Origin: Pacificoceanicola sp049341065
GTDB lineage: Bacteria; Pseudomonadota; Alphaproteobacteria; Rhodobacterales; Rhodobacteraceae
Reading direction: 5' to 3'
Assembly (NCBI RefSeq): GCF_049341065.1
Contig: NZ_JBMPIX010000005.1
Location: 62,001 to 126,000 of the forward strand
DNA: 64,000 bases
A program made the position numbers and the translations under genes. Within the stretch, counting starts at the first letter, position 1. Every line of letters begins with the position of its first letter. Shown piece after piece: positions 41,964 through 51,000 of the stretch. The notes beneath the pieces were generated by a model. It saw only the letters and a list, made by a program, of their open reading frames with translations. It was not told the origin of the DNA and did not search any database.

Positions 41964-43772
41964 ATGCAGCGCGACGATTGCGACGCTCGATACGTCATTT
42001 CTATTGATCCAAAGAAACTGGAAATTTCCGTCAAGCTACATCTTTCGGGCAAAGCCGTCAGTGACGGCATGACCCTGACGGTGCCAAGTTGGGTGCCGGG
42101 CGACTATGAATTCGAACCCTACGGCCGCGATCTTTTCCAGATCTCCGCCAGCGATCCCGATACCGACGAGAGCGTGGAAATCTTTCGGGATGGATGGAAT
42201 GGATACCGCCTGACAGGTGTTCGTGACCGGGTCGACATATGCTACACAGCCTGCGCCTATACCCCCGATCTTGGCGATGCGATGGGGTTGGTGGACAGCA
42301 ACTATGCAATCCTTCTGGCGACGCGCTACTTGTTCAATCCCGACTATTTGGGCGACTGCGAGGTCCACTATGTCAATCTGCCGGACGGCTGGGACATCCA
42401 CCATCCCTCTGGCGCGCAACGGCTGGGCGATGCGACGGCGTGGCGCTATCCGAGCTTCGAGATCCTGCTCGACACGCCGGTGGTGCTGGGCAATCCCACC
42501 GTCCACACGCGGACGATCAAAAGCGTGCCGTTCCACTTTGTCTTTGTCGATCAGGCGGTTGGCTTTGATCAAAAAGTCGTTGAATTCCTTGATCTTGTTG
42601 AGGCCGCGATCAAAGCCATTCATGATATTTTTGGGCTATTTCCCTTTGAAGATTACACCTTCATCTTGTCGCAGAATCCTCAGGCGGACTGGGGGCTGGA
42701 ACATCTGACCAGCAACATGAGCGGGCTTGGACCGGACGTCTACGTCGATCCGGCAGCCTTTGCCGCAGGTGTCAGGGTCTGCGCGCATGAGCTGTTCCAC
42801 GCCTGGAACGTGCGCCGACTACGGCCCGCGCCGCTGGGGCAATTATCAAAACAGCTGACCTGCGGTTGCTTTACCGAAGGGCTTTGGATGGCCGAAGGCT
42901 TTACCCGATACTACGAATTCCTCGTCAGCACGCGTGCCGGAGCCTATGACCCTGATCATTTCTTCAGTGCTGTGTTTGGCTATTGGCAACATCTGTCGCG
43001 TCAGCCTGCTTTTGGTCGCGTGTCGGCGGTCGATTCCTCTTATGCCTCATATCTCAATCACGCCAAATACCCCGGGCGGGTCAACAACAGCATTGACTAT
43101 TACGACAAGGGAATGCTGATTGCCTTCGCCTTGGACAGCCGCCTGCGACGCATCCGTTCTGGCGCATCACTGGATGCCGCGTTCCGCGATTTCTATTTGG
43201 AATTCTTTGGCCAGGGCCAGACGCTGCCACCTGAATATCTTGGCTATACAACCACACAGGTAATCGACTTTTTCAATGGCGTAGAGGGCGGTCTCGGCGA
43301 TACTCTAGGCAACTGGTTGAAATACCCAGCCGGGATCGACACCGTCGCCGATCTGGTCGCGCTGGGACTGGAACCCGTGGTGGAAGAGAGCCACGCCATC
43401 GGTGTCTTTTTCCTCAATGACGGAGCGCCCGAGATCTACGGCGTCGCCGATGACATGCCCGCTTCGGTGGGCCTTGCGCCGGGCGACGTGATCACCGCCG
43501 TGAACGGGTTTGCCTATACCCGCGCTGCGATGGACTGGGCCGCAGCGTCGCCGGCGCCGCTCACGCTGTCGGTCAGGCGAGGCCACAGATTACTGGAATT
43601 CACGATGACACCGCAACCGCATGGCCGTGTCACGGGGCTGCGCTGGACCGGGACAGGCGAGCAGGCGGAGCTGATTGCCGATTGGCTGGGCCGGGATTTC
43701 TCCCCGACCCAAGGTCAGGTCTTTGCGGTGACATTCTACGAAAATTTCCACGGGGTCGAGGCAATGATCTGA
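41964..43772 (+). CDS. M61-family (glycyl aminopeptidase-like) metallopeptidase with PDZ domain
   Basis: A 602-aa peptidase. The zinc motif is HELFH (275-279) in CAHELFHAWNVRRLRP, with the third ligand Glu311 in LWMAEGFTRYYE. The upstream WGLEHLTS is also family-typical. A PDZ domain (about 470-560; GLAPGDVITAVNGF) occupies the C-terminus. The N-terminal beta domain contains SWVPGDYEFEPYGRD. No signal peptide is evident, unlike many relatives, so it may act in the cytoplasm. An AAGGG ribosome site precedes the ATG. It leads a run of four co-oriented genes. Confidence 0.92.
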   Translation: MQRDDCDARYVISIDPKKLEISVKLHLSGKAVSDGMTLTVPSWVPGDYEFEPYGRDLFQISASDPDTDESVEIFRDGWNGYRLTGVRDRVDICYTACAYTPDLGDAMGLVDSNYAILLATRYLFNPDYLGDCEVHYVNLPDGWDIHHPSGAQRLGDATAWRYPSFEILLDTPVVLGNPTVHTRTIKSVPFHFVFVDQAVGFDQKVVEFLDLVEAAIKAIHDIFGLFPFEDYTFILSQNPQADWGLEHLTSNMSGLGPDVYVDPAAFAAGVRVCAHELFHAWNVRRLRPAPLGQLSKQLTCGCFTEGLWMAEGFTRYYEFLVSTRAGAYDPDHFFSAVFGYWQHLSRQPAFGRVSAVDSSYASYLNHAKYPGRVNNSIDYYDKGMLIAFALDSRLRRIRSGASLDAAFRDFYLEFFGQGQTLPPEYLGYTTTQVIDFFNGVEGGLGDTLGNWLKYPAGIDTVADLVALGLEPVVEESHAIGVFFLNDGAPEIYGVADDMPASVGLAPGDVITAVNGFAYTRAAMDWAAASPAPLTLSVRRGHRLLEFTMTPQPHGRVTGLRWTGTGEQAELIADWLGRDFSPTQGQVFAVTFYENFHGVEAMI

Positions 43773-43824
43773 CGGACACCCGCCGCCGGAACACCGGATG
43801 GCTGGACAAGGGGGAGAGGACAAT

Positions 43825-45042
43825 ATGGCAGACCAGAAATACGACCTGATCGTACTCGGAGGAGGTGCCATCGGGCTTTCGACGGCCTGGCACGCGGGCA
43901 AGAGAGGCTGGCGGACCTTGGTGCTCGAGAAGTTCGGCGTTCTGAACAATGCCGGGAGTTCGGCTGGGGCCTCGCGCCAGTTTCGTCTGCAATACGCACA
44001 GAGCTATATGGCCGAGTTATCGCTTGCCTCGCAATCTTTCTGGGCAGAGCTTCAGGGCCATACCCAGAAAACCCTGATCCGGCAATGCGGCAGCCTTTGG
44101 TTTGGCGACCCCAACCTGTCTTCACAGGAAGGCGGGATCGCGGCGGCGGAAAAGGTCATGGACGGGCTCGATATTCCCTATACCAGCCTGACCGCTGCGG
44201 AAATCGAGGCGCAGTTTCCGTTCCAAAACCTGCCCAAAGATTACACAGGCTTCTTTCAAGCCAGCGGCGGGATCATTGATCTAAAGGCTACGGAAGAGGC
44301 GGCGTTTGACGCCGCACTGGCCACCGGGTTCGTTGATGTGCACGAATGGGAGCCGTCGACGGCTATCAGCGAAAATGGCGGCGGTATCACGGTGACCACT
44401 GCACGCGGACACTATGACGGCGCGAGGCTTGCGATTTGCACCGGGGCTTACGTCAACGAGACGCTGGCGCCGCTGGATCTGGCGCTTGGTATCAATATCT
44501 GGCAGATGTCCTCGGCTTATTTCGCGGTCACCGATGCCGCTACCCGGCTGCCCACTTGGTTCGTCTTTCAGGACCCCAGCGACAGTGCGCTTTTCTACGG
44601 GTTTCCCGAGGTCGACTGGTCACATCCCGGCTATGCCCGTGTGGCGACGGATTTCCCCGATGTCACCCTGACGAACCCCGACAAACGCAGCTTTCGGCCC
44701 TCCGCCAAGAACCTCGCGCTTGATTCCGAATGGGTGGCGCAGCACATGACCGGCCTTGATCCGGTGCCGCGCTTCACCTCAACCTGCCTGATCGCGCTGG
44801 CGAAGGATTCCTCACGCGAGCTGCTGCTTGATTACACGCCCGCCTGGGGCCGCAAGCATTCCAACATCGTGACCTACACCGCCGGCTGGGCGGGTAAATA
44901 CGTGCCGATCCTTGGCGACATGATCGTGCGGATGCTGGATCAGCCGAGTGACCAGCTGGATTATGGCAAGTTCCAGATTCCATTGGAAAAATTCGCCATC
45001 GACTGGACCACTGCAAGCGAAAGCCGGGAGGGCAGAGCATGA
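43825..45042 (+). CDS. DAO-family FAD oxidase (sarcosine / N-methyl amino acid oxidase-like)
   Basis: A 405-aa flavoprotein. The N-terminal dinucleotide motif is VLGGGAIGLSTAWH, followed by SSAGASRQFRLQYA. A Cys in STCLIALAKD lies where monomeric sarcosine oxidases attach FAD covalently. It probably oxidises a secondary or N-methyl amine or amino acid and releases hydrogen peroxide. The ATG at 43825 follows GGAGAGG. It overlaps the next flavoprotein gene by four bases. Confidence 0.88.
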   Translation: MADQKYDLIVLGGGAIGLSTAWHAGKRGWRTLVLEKFGVLNNAGSSAGASRQFRLQYAQSYMAELSLASQSFWAELQGHTQKTLIRQCGSLWFGDPNLSSQEGGIAAAEKVMDGLDIPYTSLTAAEIEAQFPFQNLPKDYTGFFQASGGIIDLKATEEAAFDAALATGFVDVHEWEPSTAISENGGGITVTTARGHYDGARLAICTGAYVNETLAPLDLALGINIWQMSSAYFAVTDAATRLPTWFVFQDPSDSALFYGFPEVDWSHPGYARVATDFPDVTLTNPDKRSFRPSAKNLALDSEWVAQHMTGLDPVPRFTSTCLIALAKDSSRELLLDYTPAWGRKHSNIVTYTAGWAGKYVPILGDMIVRMLDQPSDQLDYGKFQIPLEKFAIDWTTASESREGRA

Positions 45043-46856
45043 CCAGAACCTATACAATCTTCGGGGCGGGGCCGGGCGGCCTCTATACGGCGTGGCGCCT
45101 GCTCTCCAGTGGCAAGACCGGCAAAGGCGACAAGGTGGTCCTGTACGAGTGGGGCACATATGATTTCGACGGCGATGGCAAGCACCGCCAACCCGCCGGG
45201 CGCATCTGCTCGCAACACATTCCCGCCCCGTCCGGTGAGGGGGAGGATCTGTCGGGCAGCTATATCGAAATCGGTGGCATGCGGTTCCTGGAATGGGACG
45301 GCTCGCAACACGAGACCGACAAGGACGGCCAACCGACCTCGGCACCCTCACCGGGGCACCGGCTCGTGTCCCAGACGATCCGCGATCTGGGCATGCAGGG
45401 CGATGTGGTGGATTTCCTGACCACCGAAAATCCCCTGTATTTCCTGAGGGGCGAACATTTCTACCAAGACCAGCTTGGCGGCGGACCGGGCGACGTCCGC
45501 GCGCCCTACAATACCCCTGGCAACAACGAGGCCCCGGCCACCGATATTTTTACCAACATCTCAAACCTGATCACTGGCGACGCCGATCTGACCACCCGGA
45601 CCGCGCAATGCAATTTCTACGCCAACGGAACGCTGCCAGAGTCCTTCAACTCCTTCGTCTACAGCGGCGGTGAGATCGCAAGCAACGTTGGCTACTGGAA
45701 CGTGTTCTACGACCAGGCCGGAAACGAGGGTTTCAACTATGCCGCCGATGCCGGGGGCTATAGCTCAAACGTGATCAACTGGAACGCCGCCGACGCGGCT
45801 TTCTACAACGGCGAATTCGCCCCGGGTGGCAAGTTCAAGACCATCGCGGGCGGGTATTCGCGGCTGTTTGTCGAACTGTACCGACAGGCTGTGGCCGCCG
45901 CCGAAGACTGCGGCGCGACGTTTGAGTTGCACCAAGGCACGCGGTTGCATTCGATCTGGATGCAGCACGACGAGATCGCTTTTAGGCTCGCCACCGCCGA
46001 AGATCCCTTTGCAGCCACTGGCAGAGCGCAGACCACCGATTGCGCCTTTCTCGCCATGCCGCCGGAATCGGTAGAGCTGGTGGCGCAGGCGACACGCTAT
46101 GACAGCCCGCCCGACGGCACCGACTTTCTCAACGATGGCACGGTGGCGAACTATCTGGAATCGGTCATCCGCCAGAGTTCCTACAAGGTAGCGATGTTCT
46201 TTGACTCCTGTTGGTGGAAGGATGCGAAATACCCGCCAAAGCTGACCTCTGACGGGGTCACCGACAATGTCTTTGGTCCGACCATCACCGACCTGCCGCT
46301 GCGCCAGATCTATTACTTCGGCGACAACGCGCTTCCGGGCTACGCGGGCAAGCCGGTATATGGTTTGCTGGCATCTTACGATGACGAACGCTTTGTGGAT
46401 TTCTGGGCGCAGCTTGAATTGCCCGGCGATGCACGTCGCGAGGTGGCCGATAGCCGCAACACCGAGCCGCTGCAGGGCGGCACGGTGGCCCCGCCCGAGA
46501 TGGAGCGCATGCTGCGCCTGCAACTGGCCAAGGTGCACTATGGCGATCCCAATGCCGCGCATCAGATCCCGCAGGCGCTCAGCACCTATTACCTGAACTG
46601 GAGTCGCAATCCGTTCGGCGCGGGCTACCACGCATGGGCGGCGCATTACGACATCACCGACGTGATGCAAAGGCTGCGTGCCCCTGCGCAGATAGCAGGC
46701 CTGAAGGGGGCTCCGGTCTATCTTGTCGGCTCGGCGTTCTCCAACGATCAGGCCTGGGTCGAAGGCGCGTTCTGCACCGCGGAGTCTGTTCTGGTGGATT
46801 ATCTCGATATGTCGCCGCTGATCGACACTTCCATCTACAAACTGATTTGCGGCTGA
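45039..46856 (+). CDS. Flavin monoamine/L-amino-acid oxidase-like protein
   Basis: A 605-aa flavin amine oxidase. The FAD motif is TIFGAGPGGLYTAWRL and the C-terminal flavin-binding region is VYLVGSAFSNDQAWVEGAF, followed by CTAESVL. A large middle region rich in Asn, Gly and aromatic residues would form the substrate domain. No signal peptide. The tight overlap with the DAO-family gene suggests the two oxidases act together on amines and generate peroxide. The substrate is not inferable. Confidence 0.85.
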   Translation: MTRTYTIFGAGPGGLYTAWRLLSSGKTGKGDKVVLYEWGTYDFDGDGKHRQPAGRICSQHIPAPSGEGEDLSGSYIEIGGMRFLEWDGSQHETDKDGQPTSAPSPGHRLVSQTIRDLGMQGDVVDFLTTENPLYFLRGEHFYQDQLGGGPGDVRAPYNTPGNNEAPATDIFTNISNLITGDADLTTRTAQCNFYANGTLPESFNSFVYSGGEIASNVGYWNVFYDQAGNEGFNYAADAGGYSSNVINWNAADAAFYNGEFAPGGKFKTIAGGYSRLFVELYRQAVAAAEDCGATFELHQGTRLHSIWMQHDEIAFRLATAEDPFAATGRAQTTDCAFLAMPPESVELVAQATRYDSPPDGTDFLNDGTVANYLESVIRQSSYKVAMFFDSCWWKDAKYPPKLTSDGVTDNVFGPTITDLPLRQIYYFGDNALPGYAGKPVYGLLASYDDERFVDFWAQLELPGDARREVADSRNTEPLQGGTVAPPEMERMLRLQLAKVHYGDPNAAHQIPQALSTYYLNWSRNPFGAGYHAWAAHYDITDVMQRLRAPAQIAGLKGAPVYLVGSAFSNDQAWVEGAFCTAESVLVDYLDMSPLIDTSIYKLICG

Positions 46857-46883
46857 ACCCCAATATTAAGAAGGACGTCCGAC

Positions 46884-47966
46884 ATGGTTGCTATCCCTCC
46901 AAAATTCACACCTGAGGTTCTCAAAGAGCAGGGCGAACAGGCTGATTACGGCGTGCTCAAGCAGCTTGAAGGCACATGGGTCAACGTGAATCCCACCGCC
47001 GCACCGACGCTATGGGGCGTGCACACGACCTGCATGCCGTCGCCGGGCACCAATTCAGAGATGATCCCCGGCAAGTTCACCTTCCTGTGCCAGAACTACA
47101 CCGAAGAGCTGACCTTTTCGCTGGTGCCCGGCGGTGTGCGCAACCGGGCCGGTGCAAACGAGCAATTCTGCGGCGCGGTCAAATACGACACGGCCATCCG
47201 CGACCTAAACGGCAACCTGCTGCACGAGGAAAACGGTATGTATCTCTGGCTCGACCAGATCTACAACCATCCCGCCGACGACGAGAGCGTCGAGCAGGAT
47301 CTTGGCGCGCCAGAGCTGGCGTCCGGTGCCGGTGCCAACGGGCCGGTCTATGTGCCAGACTATTCGGTCGCGCGCAGCGGCGTGATCCCGCATGGCAGCA
47401 CCATGCAAATGTTCGGGCACAGTAGCGAGCACAAGGGCAAGCCGGAATTTCCAACCGGCAAGGCAGCCTGGCAAGAGCCACATCTGTCGATCTCGCCAAG
47501 CATGGGCGGCGCAGGCGCCACGCCTTCGACCCCCATCGACCTTGACGCACCGCCGCCCGACTGGGTGTTCGACACTGGTCTGCCGATCAGCGATCCCAGC
47601 GGAAACCGCACCTATACGCAGCGCATTCTGGCGCATGAGCTATATCCCTACTCGGTGCGCCCCGACCTAATTCTGCGTGACGCGATCAAAGACCAGAACA
47701 TCACAGGCTACACCATGTTGGCGCTGGACACCGAAGAGGCGACCGGGGCGCAGGGCGGCGTGCTTAACACGCCGATCGTGCGGCGCTACGTGCCGGTTGT
47801 GCGGATGGACATGCAGATGTGGATCGAAACCGTGGTGGAGGACGGCGAGGAGATCCTTCAACTGCAATATGCTCAGATCGTGGATTTCGAGTTCCACTTT
47901 GGCACCGATGGCGGCGTCACCCGCTGGCCGCATATTCAGGTCAATACCCTGCGCAAGAAGGCCTGA
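46884..47966 (+). CDS. Uncharacterised protein, possibly a beta-barrel haem/ligand-binding type
   Basis: A 360-aa hydrophilic protein with no signal peptide. A GxW-type motif (LKQLEGTWVNVNPT, near residue 30) and alternating-strand character in the first 150 residues recall lipocalin/FABP-like barrels. A proline-rich linker (near residues 205-235) and a C-terminal beta-rich part follow. I do not recognise a family with certainty. It lies 27 bases after the amine oxidase gene with a good ribosome site (AAGGACG), so it is probably in the same operon. Confidence 0.7.
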   Translation: MVAIPPKFTPEVLKEQGEQADYGVLKQLEGTWVNVNPTAAPTLWGVHTTCMPSPGTNSEMIPGKFTFLCQNYTEELTFSLVPGGVRNRAGANEQFCGAVKYDTAIRDLNGNLLHEENGMYLWLDQIYNHPADDESVEQDLGAPELASGAGANGPVYVPDYSVARSGVIPHGSTMQMFGHSSEHKGKPEFPTGKAAWQEPHLSISPSMGGAGATPSTPIDLDAPPPDWVFDTGLPISDPSGNRTYTQRILAHELYPYSVRPDLILRDAIKDQNITGYTMLALDTEEATGAQGGVLNTPIVRRYVPVVRMDMQMWIETVVEDGEEILQLQYAQIVDFEFHFGTDGGVTRWPHIQVNTLRKKA

Positions 47967-47987
47967 CGCCACTATTGGCGTGACTGA

Positions 47988-48067
47988 CCTTTGGAAGGCG
48001 CCAAGAACCGGTCTTCCCAACTTGGGTGGACCGGCACCGTTTATTTTCGAAATCTGCCTTCCAAAGG
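47988..48067. terminator. Large inverted-repeat structure between convergent operons
   Basis: A perfect 12-base inverted repeat (CCTTTGGAAGGC / GCCTTCCAAAGG) encloses 56 bases. These hold a nested stem CCGGTC / GACCGG and an inner CCCAA / TTGGG. A smaller hairpin ACGCCA-CTAT-TGGCGT lies just before it. It sits exactly between the convergent 46884-47966 and TcB/TcC genes, so a bidirectional terminator is likely. A small mobile repeat is the alternative. Confidence 0.6.
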
Positions 48068-48086
48068 CGCGCGCGTCTTGCAGGTT

Positions 48087-51000
48087 TCAATAAGTCAGAA
48101 GTGGATTGGCTCCGGACGGTGGCCAGTTGTTGTCGTTTGAATACGCCCAGTACTCGAACGGGTTATCGTAATAGGCCGCGGTCTCGACCAAACTGCCCCA
48201 ATCCTCGTCGGTGTTGAAGAACCACACGACCGAACCAACGATGAACCCGCCAACCGCCCAGACAATATAGGTCGCCTGGAATAACGGGCCGAAGATGCGG
48301 GCCTGCCAGATGTGCAGTTCCTCGTGGTTGGCGATGAAGCTGGCATTGATCCCCGCCGCCCCGCGCCCCTGACCGGCGTTCGAGATCACGTTGCCTTGGG
48401 TGAAAGCAAAGCTTTCTTTCAGCGCAAAGCCGCCTTCGTAGACATGTCGATTTTGACGACGGCTAAGATCTTCGCGGTAATTGGCATCGCCGTAGAACAA
48501 GTTTATGACATGCACAACGTTGCCCAGCGAGGTGCCGATCAGGCCCCAGGTCGAATCCGACAGGAAAGCAAACCACCCCTCAGCGCTGGTCCAGTCATAG
48601 ATGCCGTGGACGCCGCTGATCAGCCCGTTCATACCCCCCATGATCGCGCCGATTGGCCCGCCCACGGTCCAGCCGAGCCAGGCGCCGGCCGCTGTGGTCA
48701 GCCCGGTTTCGAGCGCCGTCAGCAGGCTGCCCCAGCCTTGGCCGTTCGCCAGCCCGTAGATCAGCCCGCTCACGAAACCCACGACAAAGCCGACAGCCGC
48801 GACGATCAGGTCGTCGAGCCCGAACCAGAGCCCGCTCGGATCCTTGAACACCAGCGGATTGTTCAGCGCATAGCCGTAGGCGCAGTAGCCTTGCGGTGTC
48901 CGCGCGGGCTTGTCGGGGTTTTCGAAGACATACCAGTCCGGCGAAACGAAGCGGCCAAGCCCGGGGTGGTACATCCGCATCCCAAGTTGAGTCAGGCCGG
49001 TCTCGGGGTCGCGCTCGCGTCCGAGATACCGGTCAAGCGCCGCCCCCGGGGTCTGTGGCAGCCCGAATGGCGTGTAGCGCTGCTGCTCGATCGCTGCCCC
49101 GGCAGCGTCCATGCTCGTCATGACGCTGCCATGGTGGTCGGCAAAGAAATAGGCCCTCCGGTCCGGCTGACCCTGCGCCACGTGCTCGGTCGCGAGCAAA
49201 GTCTTGCCAAGATAGAGGTGCCGCAGAGTGTGGTCTCCGTGGCGTTCATAAAGCCCGGCGGCATACCGCACGACCTGCGCCGCACCGCCGCCGACGGGCG
49301 TGACGGTGCGCAAAACCCGTCGACCACGGTGATCGTAGGCATAGGCGATCACCGTGCCATCGTCGCGCACAGCGCGGATCAGCCGGTCGAACGCGTCAAA
49401 TTCCATCTGTGCAAGACCGCCGCCCGAGGCCATGTGACCTCGCGCATCATATCCGATTGGCTGCGGCGCCCCGCCGCCGTCGGTGAAAGAGGTGAGAAGT
49501 CCGGGCCGCGCGGCATCGCCATAGGTCAGTCTACGCGACGCGGTCTCGGGCAGATCGGTGAGGTTCCCGGCGTCGTCATATCGATAGTTTCCGGAACTGA
49601 GCAACGCGCCTCCGGCGTCATTGGCCCTGACCTCAAAGCGGCTCAGGCGATGCAGACCGTCGTAGGAAAACACCTGATGAATTCGGTCGCCGGGCCGGGC
49701 ATCGGTCAGCGCCGTGACATTCCCGGTCGTGTCATAACCATAGTCGAGCTGCCGGATGACGGCGGCACCGAGCCGCGCCGAAAGCTGCGAGAGCCGGCGC
49801 GAGTCCGGCTCATGCTGCGCCGCTATTCTTACGCCATTGCCAAGCAAATAGCCGGTCACGGTGCCTTCGGCATTGTAGTCGACTTTGCTGGCAAGGCCCG
49901 GCACGCCGATCACAGCGCCGCTGCCGTCAAGCGCCACCGGAACTCGGGTGCCGTCGGGATAGGTCACGGCGCTCAGGTGTCCCTGAAGGTCGTACTCCCG
50001 GACGATGGCAAGTGTCTCGCCCCCGGCGGTGGTCTCTTCCCTGAGCGATTGACCCGAAGGGGCATAGCTGTACCGGGTCTCGACCCCGCCGTCACGGGCA
50101 AGCGCCACGCGACCATCAAGGAAGCGGCCTGCATCCGCCTGATCGGGGTCGCTGTCATAGATGATCTCCCGGACCACCTCCTCGGCTCCGCCCGCCGCGG
50201 GCAGGCGCCGGACGCGCACCAGCCGCTGAAGCGCGTCATAATCGTGCAGAAGGCGCGAGCCGTCGGCGTTGATCTGTTCAACGATCTGATCGGCGGCATT
50301 GCGGTAATAGGTGCGCGTGCCAGCCTCTCGCTGGGCAATGCGGAACGCCGGAGCGGGCCCAGCGAAGCTGTAGCGCAGCGCAACCGACCCCAGTGCGTCG
50401 GTGATCCGTTCGATGCGACCGTCGATCGCAAGATCATAGGAGGTCACGGACTGGCTGCCATCCCCCTTTTCCTCTTCGATGCGGATCAGCCGGGCGCGTG
50501 CGTCGAAATGTTCGCGCCGAATTCGCGGACCTGCGGGAGCACCGTCGAGAGGCAAAGCGCCCGGACCTTCGAAATGGTCGATTTGGAAAGTATCTCGCAC
50601 CGCGCGCTGCAGCGCCGGTCCCGGTCCTTGTGTGGCGACCACTTGCCCCAGACCGTCATAGCGCGTGCGCGAGGTTCCCGGTGGCAGTGGCTGCGGCGGC
50701 GCCTGAAACCCCAGGTCAGAGGTAAAGCGCGCCGGAACCAGCGCCCGGTTCAGCCCGCGCGGGTTTCGCATTGGCTGTGCCCGTGCGCTGAAACGGCGCT
50801 CGCCACCGGGGCCATCCGGCGCACGGAAAACCTGCATCGCCTCTCCACCGAAACCGTCGTAGAACTGCCGCGAAACCGAGACGCCGTCGAGCGACGCCGC
50901 GTCGACTCCCGGGCCGAACTCGGCCAGATGCCGACCGGCCGCGTTCGGCGCAAAGGAAGTGACGAAGGCAGGCGCGGCCGCCGTCTCGATGGCCCATGCC

